Origin: Paragordius varius | Lineage: Eukaryota > Nematomorpha | Direction: 5' to 3' | DNA length: 64,000 bases | Assembly (NCBI GenBank): GCA_964247055.1 | Contig: OZ176052.1 | Span: forward strand, 13,764,001 to 13,828,000 | Translations under genes and position numbers: made by a program | The notes under the pieces: model-generated | What the model was told of the DNA's origin: nothing | Database searches by the model: none | Seen by the model: the letters and a program-made list of their open reading frames with translations, nothing else | Shown: one piece after another, positions 1 to 10,269 of the stretch | How positions within the stretch are numbered: position 1 is the first letter of the stretch | Layout of the letters: the number at the start of each line of letters is the position of its first letter

Positions 1-10
1 AAGTATTTGG

Positions 11-89
11 GGTGATGATGGAACTACCATAGGGCTACCCAAAAAAATTATAGTGACATCACCTGATCAAATTTGGATTTTAGGTAGCC
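11..89. repeat. Two interleaved 7-bp inverted repeats (pseudoknot-like order), first copy
   Basis: GGTGATG (11-17) is the exact reverse complement of CATCACC (57-63), and GGCTACC (33-39) is the exact reverse complement of GGTAGCC (83-89). The order is 1-2-1'-2', so the arms cross and cannot both form as nested hairpins. In a single strand or RNA this is the topology of a pseudoknot. CTACC at 24-28 offers an alternative partner for GGTAG (83-87), and ATGG (18-21) with CCAT (27-30) makes a small 4-bp hairpin inside the first loop. The four arms are kept in most monomers. Where arms vary (GGTTATG, CATCATT, GGCTCCC, GTTAGCC) I saw no compensating change in the partner. Confidence 0.85.
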
Positions 90-117
90 ATTTTTATTTT
101 TAAAATCGTATAAAATA

Positions 118-141
118 AATTTTTTAAATATTTAAAAAATT
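118..141. repeat. Perfect 24-bp AT-only palindrome, one per monomer (first copy)
   Basis: The two 12-bp halves, AATTTTTTAAAT and ATTTAAAAAATT, are exact reverse complements with no spacer. One mismatched base pair out, a further two pairs (TA left, CA.. right side) continue the symmetry weakly. The element recurs in almost every monomer, giving a cruciform-capable, fully A/T dyad about every 172 bp. Common damage types are ATATTAAAAA in place of ATATTTAAAA (301, 1337, 3902), TTTTTC in the left arm (13,363; 14,055; 49,219) and three deletion alleles annotated separately. Dyad-rich DNA is reported as typical of centromeres that lack CENP-B boxes; linking that to this array is inference. Confidence 0.95.
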
Positions 142-1379
142 CATAAAAATTACATTTATACTCCGATCTCGAAAATATTTGGGGTGATGATGGAACTACC
201 ATAGGGCTACCCAAAAAAAATTATAGTGACATCACCTGATCAAATTTGGATTTTAGGTAGCCATTTTTATTTTTAAAATCCTATAAAATAAATTTTTTAA
301 ATATTAAAAAAATTCATAAAAATTACATTTATAGTCCGATCCCCAAAGTATTTGGGGTGATGATGGAACTACCATAGGGCTACCCAAAAAAATTATAGTG
401 ACATCACCTGATCAAATTTGGATTTTAGGTAGCCATTTTTATTTTTAAAATCGTATAAAATAAATTTTTTAAATATTTAAAAAATTCATAAAAATTACAT
501 TTATACTCCGATCTCGAAAATATTTCGGGTGATGATGGAACTACCATAGGGCTACCCAAAAAAATATAGTGACATCACCTGATCAAATTTGGATTTTAGG
601 TAGCCATTTTTATTTTTAAAATCGTATAAAATAAATTTTTTAAATATTTAAAAAATTCATAAAAATTACATTTATACTCCGATCTCGAAAATATTTGGGG
701 TGATGATGGAACTACCATAGGGCTACCCAAAAAAATTATAGTGACATCACCTGATCAAATTTGGATTTTAGTTAGCCATTTTTATTTTTAAAATCGTATA
801 AAATAAATTTTTTAAATATTTAAAAAATTCATAAAAATTATATTTATACTCCGATCTCGAAAATATTTGGGGTGATGATGGAACTAGCATAGGGCTACCC
901 AAAAAAAATTATGGTGACATCACCTGATCAAATTTGGATTTTAGGTAGCCATTTTTATTTTTAAAATCGTATAAAATAAATTTTTTAAATATTTAAAAAA
1001 TTCATAAAAATTACATTTATACTCCGATCTCGAAAATATTTGGGGTGATGATGGAACTAGCATAGGGCTACCCAAAAAAAATTATGGTGACATCACCTGA
1101 TCAAATTTGGATTTTAGGTAGCCATTTTTATTTTTAAAATCGTATAAAATAAATTTTTTAAATATTTAAAAAATTCATAAAAATTACATTTATACTCCGA
1201 TCTCGAAAATATTTGGGGTGATGATGGAACTACCATAGGGCTACCCAAAAAAAATTATAGTGACATCACCTGATCAAATTTGGATTTTAGGTAGCCATTT
1301 TTATTTTTAAAATCCTATAAAATAAATTTTTTAAATATTAAAAAAATTCATAAAAATTACATTTATAGTCCGATCCCCA

Positions 1380-2219
1380 AAGTATTTGGGGTGATGATGG
1401 AACTACCATAGGGCTACCCAAAAAAATTATAGTGACATCACCTGATCAAATTTGGATTTTAGGTAGCCATTTTTATTTTTAAAATCGTATAAAATAAATT
1501 TTTTAAATATTTAAAAAATTCATAAAAATTACATTTATACTCCGATCTCGAAAATATTTGGGGTGATGATGGAACTACCATAGGGCTACCCAAAAAAAAT
1601 TATAGTGACATCACCTGATCAAATTTGGATTTTAGGTAGCCATTTTTATTTTTAAAATCCTATAAAATAAATTTTTTAAATATTAAAAAAATTCATAAAA
1701 ATTACATTTATAGTCCGATCCCCAAAGTATTTGGGGTGATGATGGAACTACCATAGGGCTACCCAAAAAAATTATAGTGACATCACCTGATCAAATTTGG
1801 ATTTTAGGTAGCCATTTTTATTTTTAAAATCGTATAAAATAAATTTTTTAAATATTTAAAAAATTCATAAAAATTACATTTATACTCCGATCTCGAAAAT
1901 ATTTCGGGTGATGATGGAACTACCATAGGGCTACCCAAAAAAATATAGTGACATCACCTGATCAAATTTGGATTTTAGGTAGCCATTTTTATTTTTAAAA
2001 TCGTATAAAATAAATTTTTTAAATATTTAAAAAATTCATAAAAATTACATTTATACTCCGATCTCGAAAATATTTGGGGTGATGATGGAACTACCATAGG
2101 GCTACCCAAAAAAATTATAGTGACATCACCTGATCAAATTTGGATTTTAGTTAGCCATTTTTATTTTTAAAATCGTATAAAATAAATTTTTTAAATATTT
2201 AAAAAATTCATAAAAATTA
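1380..2219. repeat. 8-monomer (1,379 bp) higher-order repeat, second copy
   Basis: This copy matches 1-840 monomer for monomer, including the rare TTTCGGGTG head at 1905 and the GTTAGCC arm in the monomer starting at 2076. The match stops near 2,220: the first copy continues TATATTTATACTCC into a GAACTAGCAT monomer, while this copy continues TACATTTATAGTCC into a GATGATAGAAC monomer at 2248. The break lies in the AT-rich tail of the monomer. Confidence 0.9.
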
Positions 2220-2234
2220 CATTTATAGTCCGAT

Positions 2235-2251
2235 CCCCAAAATATTTGGGG
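2235..2251. repeat. Monomer-junction hairpin of CCCC linkers (CCCCAAA-ATA-TTTGGGG)
   Basis: Seven-base arms CCCCAAA and TTTGGGG flank a three-base centre and straddle the linker and the head of the next monomer. The element is present wherever a CCCC linker precedes GGGG; the sub-variant with AAAGTATTT keeps both arms (341-357) because the change falls in the loop. It is absent where the linker is CTCGAAAAT, CTCGACAAT, CTCAAAAAT or CCCAAAAAT. CGGGG, TTTTTGG, TTTGTAG and TTTGTGG heads weaken it. The array is therefore a patchwork of junctions with and without a G/C-clamped hairpin. Confidence 0.85.
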
Positions 2252-2742
2252 TGATGATAGAACTACCATAGGGCTACCCAAAAAATATTATGGCGACATC
2301 ACCTGATCAAATTTGGGTTTTAGGTAGCCATTTTTATTTTATAAAATAAATTTTTTAAATATTTAAAAAATTCAAAAAAATTAGATTTATACTCCGATCT
2401 CGACAATATTTGGGGTGATGATGGAATTACCATAGGGCTACCCAAAAAAAATTATGGTGACATCACCTGATCAAATTTGGATTTTAGGTAGCCATTTTTA
2501 TTTTATAAAATAAATTTTTTAAATATTTAAAAAATTAATAAAAATTACATTTATAGTCCGATCCCCAAAATATTTGGGGTGATGATAGAACTACCATATG
2601 GCTACCCAAATTATGGCGACATCACCTGATCAAATTTGGATTTTAGGTAGCCATTTTTATTTTTAAATCGTATAAAATAAATTTTTTAAATATTTAAAAA
2701 ATTCAAAAAAATTAGATTTATACTCCGATCTCGACAATATTT
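2248..2742. repeat. Run of three short monomers (164, 164 and 167 bp)
   Basis: Three neighbouring units are shortened. Those at 2248 and 2412 lack about eight bases between TTTTATTT and ATAAAATAA, removing the TTAAAATCG stretch and its CpG. The unit at 2576 is shortened at CTACCCAAATTATGG, where the A-run is almost gone, and at TTTTTAAATCG. GATGATAGAAC occurs at both 2248 and 2576. The matching place in the second large copy (23,609) has only one such unit, so two monomers were gained here or lost there. Confidence 0.85.
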
Positions 2743-3779
2743 GGGGTGATGATGGAATTACCATAGGGCTACCCAAAAAAAATTATGGTGACATCACCTG
2801 ATCAAATTTGGATTTTAGGTAGCCATTTTTATTTTTAATATCGTATAAAATATATTTTTTAAATATTTAAAAAATTCATAAAAATTACATTTATACTCCG
2901 ATCTCGAAAATATTTGGGGTGATGATGGAACTACCATAGGGCTACCCAAAAAAAATTATGGTGACATCACCTGATCAAATTTGGATTTTAGGTAGCCATT
3001 TTTATTTTTAAATCGTATAAAATAAATTTTTTAAATATTTAAAAAATTCAAAAAAATTAGATTTATACTCCGATCTCGACAATATTTGGGGTGATGATGG
3101 AATTACCATAGGGCTACCCAAAAAAAATTATGGTGACATCACCTGATCAAATTTGGATTTTAGGTAGCCATTTTTATTTTTAATATCGTATAAAATAAAT
3201 TTTTTAAAAATTTAAAAAATTAATAAAAATTACATTTATACTCCGATCTCGAAAATATTTGGGGTGATGATGGAACTACCATAGGGCTACCCAAAAAAAA
3301 TTATGGTGACATCACCTGATCAAATTTGGATTTTAGGTAGCCATTTTTATTTTTAAAATCGTATAAAATAAATTTTTTAAATATTTAAAAAATTCATAAA
3401 AATTACATTTATAGTCCGATCCCCAAAATATTTGGGGTGATGATGGAACTACCATAGGGCTACGCAAAAAAAATTATGGCGACATCACCTGATCAAATTG
3501 GGATTTTAGGTAGCCATTTTTATTTTTAAAATCGTATAAAATAAATTTTTTAAATATTTAAAAAATTCAAAAAAATTACATTTATACTCCGATCTCGACA
3601 ATATTTGGGGTGATGATGGAACTACCATAGGGCTACCCAAAAAAAATTATGGTGACATCACCTGATCAAATTTGGATTTTAGGTAGCCATTTTTATTTTT
3701 AAAATCGTATAAAATAAATTTTTTAAATATTTAAAAAATTCATAAAAATTACATTTAAAGTCCGATCCCAAAAATATTT

Positions 3780-5030
3780 GGGGTGATGATGGAACTAGCA
3801 TAGGGCTACCCAAAAAAAATTATGGTGACATCACCTGATCAAATTTGGATTTTAGGTAGCCATTTTTATTTTTAAAATCGTATAAAATAAATTTTTTAAA
3901 TATTAAAAAAATTCATAAAAATTACATTTATAGTCCGATCCCCAAAGTATTTGGGGTGATGATGGAACTACCATAGGGCTACCCAAAAAAATTATAGTGA
4001 CATCACCTGATCAAATTTGGATTTTAGGTAGCCATTTTTATTTTTAAAATCGTATAAAATAAATTTTTTAAATATTTAAAAAATTCATAAAAATTACATT
4101 TATACTCCGATCTCGAAAATATTTGGGGTGATGATGGAACTACCATAGGGCTACCCAAAAAAAATATAGTGACATCACCTGATCAAATTTGGATTTTAGG
4201 TAGCCATTTTTATTTTTATAATCGTATAAAATAAATTTTTTAAATATTTAAAAAATTCATAAAAATTACATTTATACTCCGATCTCGAAAATATTTGGGG
4301 TGATGATGGAACTACCATAGGGCTACCCAAAAAAAATTATGGTGACATCACCTGATCAAATTTGGATTTTAGGTAGCCATTTTTATTTTTAAAATCGTAT
4401 AAAATAAATTTTTTAAATATTTAAAAAATTCATAAAAATTACATTTATACTCCGATCTCGAAAATATTTGGGGTGATGATGGAACTACAATAGGGCTACC
4501 CAAAAAAATTATAGTGACATCACCTGATCAAATTTGGATTTTAGGTAGCCATTTTTATTTTTAAAATCGTATAAAATAAATTTTTTAAATATTTAAAAAA
4601 TTCAAAAAAATTACATTTATACTCCGATCTCGACAATATTTGGGGTGATGATGGAATTACCATAGGGCTACCCAAAAAAAATTATGGTGACATCACCTGA
4701 TCAAATTTGGATTTTAGGTAGCCATTTTTATTTTTAAAATCGTTTAAAATAAATTTTTTAAATATTTAAAAAATTCATAAAAATTACATTTAAAGTCCGA
4801 TCTCAAAAATATTTGGGGTTATGATGGAACTACCATAGGGCTACCCAAAAAAAATTATGGTGACATCACCTGATCAAATTTGGATTTTAGGTAGCCATTT
4901 TTATTTTTAAAATCGTATAAAATAAATTTTTTAAATATTTAAAAATTTCAAAAAAATTACATTTATACTCCGATCTCGACAATATTTGGGGTGATGATGG
5001 AATTACCATAGGGCTACCCAAAAAAATGTA
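3780..5030. repeat. 14-monomer-spaced duplication (2,417 bp), first copy
   Basis: The order GAACTAGCAT (3780), A7 after AAAGTATTT (3953), TTTTTATAATCG (4125), plain (4297), A7 (4470), GGAATTACC with CGTTTAAAA (4642), GGGGTTATG (4815) and GGAATTACC (4988) recurs 2,417 bp downstream. The copies are not identical: ACTACAATAGG at 4486 and the missing TTTTTAATATCG are private to this one. The duplication therefore has some age, or has been partly overwritten by gene conversion. Confidence 0.8.
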
Positions 5031-6196
5031 TGGCGACATCACCTGATCAAATTTGGATTTTAGGTAGCCATTTTTATTTTTAAAATCGTATAAAATAAAT
5101 TTTTTAAATATTTAAAAAATTCATAAAAATTATATTTATACTCCGATCTCGAAAATATTTGGGGTGATGATGGAACTAGCATAGGGCTACCCAAAAAAAA
5201 TTATGGTGACATCACCTGATCAAATTTGGATTTTAGGTAGCCATTTTTATTTTTAAAATCGTATAAAATAAATTTTTTAAATATTAAAAAAATTCATAAA
5301 AATTACATTTATAGTCCGATCCCCAAAATATTTGGGGTGATGATGGAACTACCATAGGGCTACCCAAAAAAAATTATGGTGACATCACCTGATCAAATTT
5401 GGATTTTAGGTAGCCATTTTTATTTTTAAAATCGTATAAAATAAATTTTTTAAATATTTAAAAAATTCATAAAAATTACATTTATACTCCGATCTCGAAA
5501 ATATTTGGGGTGATGATGGAACTACAATAGGGCTACCCAAAAAAATTATAGTGACATCACCTGATCAAATTTGGATTTTAGGTAGCCATTTTTATTTTTA
5601 AAATCGTATAAAATAAATTTTTTAAATATTTAAAAAATTCATAAAAATTACATTTATAGTCCGATCCCCAAAAATTTAGGGTGATGATGGAACTACCATA
5701 GGGCTACCCAAAAAAAATTATGGTGACATCACCTGATCAAATTTGGATTTTAGGTAGCCATTTTTATTTTTAAAATCGTATAAAATAAATTTTTTAAATA
5801 TTTAAAAACTTCATAAAAATTACATTTATAGTCCGATCCCCAAAATATTTGGGGTGATGATGGAACTACCATAGGGCTACCCAAAAAAAATTATGGCGAC
5901 ATCACCTGATCAAATTTGGATTTTAGGTAGCCATTTTTATTTTTAAAATCATATAAAATAAATTTTTTAAATATTTAAAAAATTCAAAAAAATTACATTT
6001 ATACTCCGATCTCGACAATATTTGGGGTGATGATGGAACTACCATAGGGCTACCCAAAAAAAATTATGGTGACATCACCTGATCAAATTTGGATTTTAGG
6101 TAGCCATTTTTATTTTTAAAATCGTATAAAATAAATTTTTTAAATATTTAAAAAATTCATAAAAATTATATTTACACTCCGATCTCGAAAATATTT

Positions 6197-7446
6197 GGGG
6201 TGATGATGGAACTAGCATAGGGCTACCCAAAAAAAATTATGGTGACATCACCTGATCAAATTTGGATTTTAGGTAGCCATTTTTATTTTTAAAATCGTAT
6301 AAAATAAATTTTTTAAATATTAAAAAAATTCATAAAAATTACATTTATAGTCCGATCCCCAAAGTATTTGGGGTGATGATGGAACTACCATAGGGCTACC
6401 CAAAAAAATTATAGTGACATCACCTGATCAAATTTGGATTTTAGGTAGCCATTTTTATTTTTAAAATCGTATAATATAAATTTTTTAAATATTTAAAAAA
6501 TTCATAAAAATTACATTTATACTCCGATCTCGAAAATATTTGGGGTGATGATGGAACTACCATAGGGCTACCCAAAAAAAATATAGTGACATCACCTGAT
6601 CAAATTTGGATTTTAGGTAGCCATTTTTATTTTTATAATCGTATAAAATAAATTTTTTAAATATTTAAAAAATTCATAAAAATTACATTTATACTCCGAT
6701 CTCGAAAATATTTGGGGTGATGATGGAACTACCATAGGGCTACCCAAAAAAAATTATGGTGACATCACCATATCAAATTTGGATTTTAGGTAGCCATTTT
6801 TATTTTTAATATCGTATAAAATAAATTTTTTAAATATTTAAAAAATTCATAAAAATTACATTTATACTCCGATCTCGAAAATATTTGGGGTGATGATGGA
6901 ACTACCATAGGGCTACCCAAAAAAATTATAGTGACATCACCTGATCAAATTTGGATTTTAGGTAGCCATTTTTATTTTTAAAATCGTATAAAATAAATTT
7001 TTTAAATATTTAAAAAATTCAAAAAAATTACATTTATACTCCGATCTCGACAATATTTGGGGTGATGATGGAATTACCATAGGGCTACCCAAAAAAAATT
7101 ATGGTGACATCACCTGATCAAATTTGGATTTTAGGTAGCCATTTTTATTTTTAAAATCGTTTAAAATAAATTTTTTAAATATTTAAAAAATTCATAAAAA
7201 TTACATTTAAAGTCCGATCTCAAAAATATTTGGGGTTATGATGGAACTACCATAGGGCTACCCAAAAAAAATTATGGTGACATCACCTGATCAAATTTGG
7301 ATTTTAGGTAGCCATTTTTATTTTTAAAATCGTATAAAATAAATTTTTTAAATATTTAAAAAATTCAAAAAAATTACATTTATACTCCGATCTCGACAAT
7401 ATTTGGGGTGATGATGGAATTACCATAGGGCTACCCAAAAAAAATT
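6197..7446. repeat. 14-monomer-spaced duplication (2,417 bp), second copy
   Basis: This block repeats the monomer order of 3780-5030, with the TTTTTATAATCG unit at 6542, CGTTTAAAA at about 7160 and GGGGTTATG at 7232. Private differences are GTATAATATAAA near 6470, CACCATATC in place of CACCTGATC at about 6766 (which removes the TGATCA site) and TTTTTAATATCG in the same monomer. The match fades at 7404, whose monomer has CGTAAAATAAA, a 3-base loss that removes TATAAAA. Confidence 0.8.
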
Positions 7447-7849
7447 ATGGTGACATCACCTGATCAAATTTGGATTTTAGGTAGCCATTTTTATTTTTAA
7501 AATCGTAAAATAAATTTTTTAAATATTTAAAAAATTCATAAAAATTACATTTATACTCCGATCTCGAAAATATTTGGGGTGATGATGGAACTACCATAGG
7601 GCTACCCAAAAAAATTATAGTGACATCACCTGATCAAATTTGGATTTTAGGTAGCCATTTTTATTTTTAAAATCGTATAAAATAAATTTTTTAAATATTT
7701 AAAAAATTCAAAAAAATTACATTTATACTCCGATCTCAAAAATATTTGGGGTTATGATGGAACTACCATAGGGCTACCCAAAAAAAATTATGGCGACATC
7801 ACCTGATCAAATTTGGATTTTAGGTAGCCATTTTTATTTTTAAAATCGT

Positions 7850-9270
7850 ATAAAATAAATTTTTTAAATATTTAAAAAATTCATAAAAATTCCATTATAC
7901 TCCGATCTCGAAAATATTTGGGGTGATGATGGAACTACCATAGGGCTACCCAAAAAAAATTATGGTGACATCACCTGATCAAATTTGGATTTTAGGTAGC
8001 CATTTTTATTTTTAAAATCGTATAAAATAAATTTTTTAAATATTTAAAAAATTCATAAAAATTACATTTATAGTCCGATCCCCAAAATATTTGGGGTGAT
8101 GATGGAACTACCATAGGGCTACCCAAAAAAAATTATGGCGACATCACCTGATCAAATTTGGATTTTAGTTAGCCATTTTTATTTTTAAAATCATATAAAA
8201 TAAATTTTTTAAATATTTAAAAAATTCAAAAAAATTACATTTATAGTCCGATCTCAAAAATATTTGGGGTTATGATGGAACTACCATAGGGCTACCCAAA
8301 AAAAATTATGGCGACATCACCTGATCAAATTTGGATTTTAGGTAGCCATTTTTATTTTTAAAATCGTATAAAATAAATTTTTTAAATATTTAAAAAATTC
8401 ATAAAAATTACATTTAAAGTCCGATCCCAAAAATATTTGGGGTTCTGATGGAACTACCATAGGGCTACCCAAAAAAAATTATGGTGACATCACCTGATCA
8501 AATTTGGATTTTAGGTAGCCATTTTTATTTTTAAAATCGTATAAAATAAATTTTTTAAATATTTAAAAAATTCATAAAAATCACATTTATACTCCGATCT
8601 CGAAAATATTTGGGGTGATGATGGAACTACCATAGGGCTACCCAAAAAAATTATAGTGACATCACCTGATCAAATTTGGATTTTAGGTAGCCATTTTTAT
8701 TTTTAAAATCGTATAAAATAAATTTTTTAAATATTTAAAAAATTCATAAAAATTACATTTATACTCCGATCTCGAAAATATTTGGGGTGATGATGGAACT
8801 ACCATAGGGCTACCCAAAAAAAATTATAGTGACATCACCTGATCAAATTTGGATTTTAGGTAGCCATTTTTATTTTTAAAATCGTATAAAATAAATTTTT
8901 TAAATATTTAAAAAATTCATAAAAAATACATTTATACTCCGATCTCAAAAATATTTGGGGTTATGATGGAACTACCATAGGGCTACCCAAAAAAAATTAT
9001 AGTGACATCACCTGATCAAATTTGGATTTTAGGTAGCCATTTTTATTTTTAAAATCGTATAAAATAAATTTTTTAAATATTTAAAAAATTCATAAAAATT
9101 ACATTTATAGTCCGATCCCCAAAATATTTGGGGTGATGATAGAACTACCATAGGGCTACCCAAAAAAAATTATGGCGACATCACCTGATCAAATTTGGAT
9201 TTTAGGTAGCCATTTTTATTTTTAAAATCGTATAAAATAAATTTTTTAAATATTTAAAAAATTCAAAAAA
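7850..9270. repeat. 14-monomer-spaced duplication (2,419 bp), first copy
   Basis: About eight monomers recur at +2,419 bp. Anchors are the rare ATTCCATTATAC tail (7891 to 10,310), the GTTAGCC plus ATCATATAAA unit near 8092, the unique GGGGTTCTG head (8441 to 10,860) and GATGATAGAAC (9137 to 11,556). The constant offset across 1.4 kb shows a single block duplication. Private changes are few, for example AAATCACATTT at about 8580 here against AAATTACATTT in the partner. Confidence 0.88.
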
Positions 9271-10269
9271 ATTACATTTATACTCCGATCTCGACAATAT
9301 TTGGGGTGATGATGGAATTACCATAGGGCTACCCAAAAAAAATTATGGTGACATCACCTGATCAAATTTGGATTTTAGGTAGCCATTTTTATTTTTAAAA
9401 TCGTATAAAATAAATTTTTTAAATATTTAAAAAATTCATAAAAATTACATTTATAGTCCGATCCCCAAAATATTTGGGGTGATGATGGAACTACCATAGG
9501 GCTACCCAAAAAAAATTATGGCGACATCACCTGATCAAATTTGGATTTTAGGTAGCCATTTTTATTTTTAAAATCATATAAAATAAATTTTTTAAATATT
9601 TAAAAAATTCAAAAAAATTACATTTATACTCCGATCTCAAAAATATTTGGGGTGATGATGGAACTACCATAGGGCTACCCAAAAAAAATTATGGCGACAT
9701 CACCTGATCAAATTTGGATTTTAGGTAGCCATTTTTATTTTTAAAATCGTATAAAATAAATTTTTTAAATATTTAAAAAATTCATAAAAATTACATTTAA
9801 AGTCCGATCTCGACAATATTTGGGGTGATGATGGAATTACCATAGGGCTACCCAAAAAAAATTATGGTGACATCACCTGATCAAATTTGGATTTTAGGTA
9901 GCCATTTTTATTTTTAAAATCGTATAAAATAAATTTTTTAAATAATTAAAAAATTTATAAAAATTACATTTATACTCCGATCTCGACAATATTTGGGGTG
10001 ATGATGGAATACCATAGGGCTACCCAAAAAAAATTATGGTGACATCACCTGATCAAATTTGGATTTTAGGTAGCCATTTTTATTTTTAAAATCGTATAAA
10101 ATAAATTTTTTAAATATTTAAAAAATTCATAAAAATTACATTTATAGTCCGATCTCGAAAATATTTGGGGTGATGATGGAACTACCATAGGGCTACCCAA
10201 AAAAAATTATGGTGACATCACCTGATCAAATTTGGATTTTAGGTAGCCATTTTTATTTTTAAAATCGTA

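Larger units (their letters stand above)
1..840. repeat. 8-monomer (1,379 bp) higher-order repeat, first copy
   Basis: Five successive monomer types recur in the same order exactly 1,379 bp downstream: an A7 type; a CCTATAAAA and ATATTAAAAA type (181); an A7 type after AAAGTATTT (354); a TTTCGGGTG type (526); and a GTTAGCC type (697). Each diagnostic variant in this copy has its partner at +1,379 (181 to 1560, 354 to 1733, 526 to 1905, 697 to 2076). The remaining monomers of the eight-unit period (869, 1042 with GAACTAGCAT, and about 1215) lie between the copies. This shows local copying of an eight-monomer block. Confidence 0.9.

Noticed and set aside
11-89. tRNA- or 5S-derived repeat with internal RNA polymerase III promoter
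   Set aside because: I could not find A-box and B-box motifs at suitable spacing. The inverted repeats cross and do not form a cloverleaf.
111-120. AATAAA polyadenylation signal
   Set aside because: AAAATAAAT recurs in every monomer as part of an A/T tract; there is no gene for it to serve.
41-149. Regular A-tract phasing that would give curved DNA
   Set aside because: The tract centres in the first monomer are only partly near 10.5-bp spacing (two right-hand A-tracts), and the others are not; bending cannot be claimed by eye.
516-530. CENP-B box in CTCGAAAATATTTCGGG units
   Set aside because: The CGGG core is present, but the TTCG element is CTCG and the spacing to CGGG does not fit the box. 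The CGGG form is also rare.
2243-2252. Telomere-like TTTGGGG motif
   Set aside because: It occurs once per monomer as part of the satellite head and is never in short tandem repetition.
2248-2742. Insertion of a foreign element at the short monomers
   Set aside because: The units are shorter because of small internal losses; no new sequence is present.
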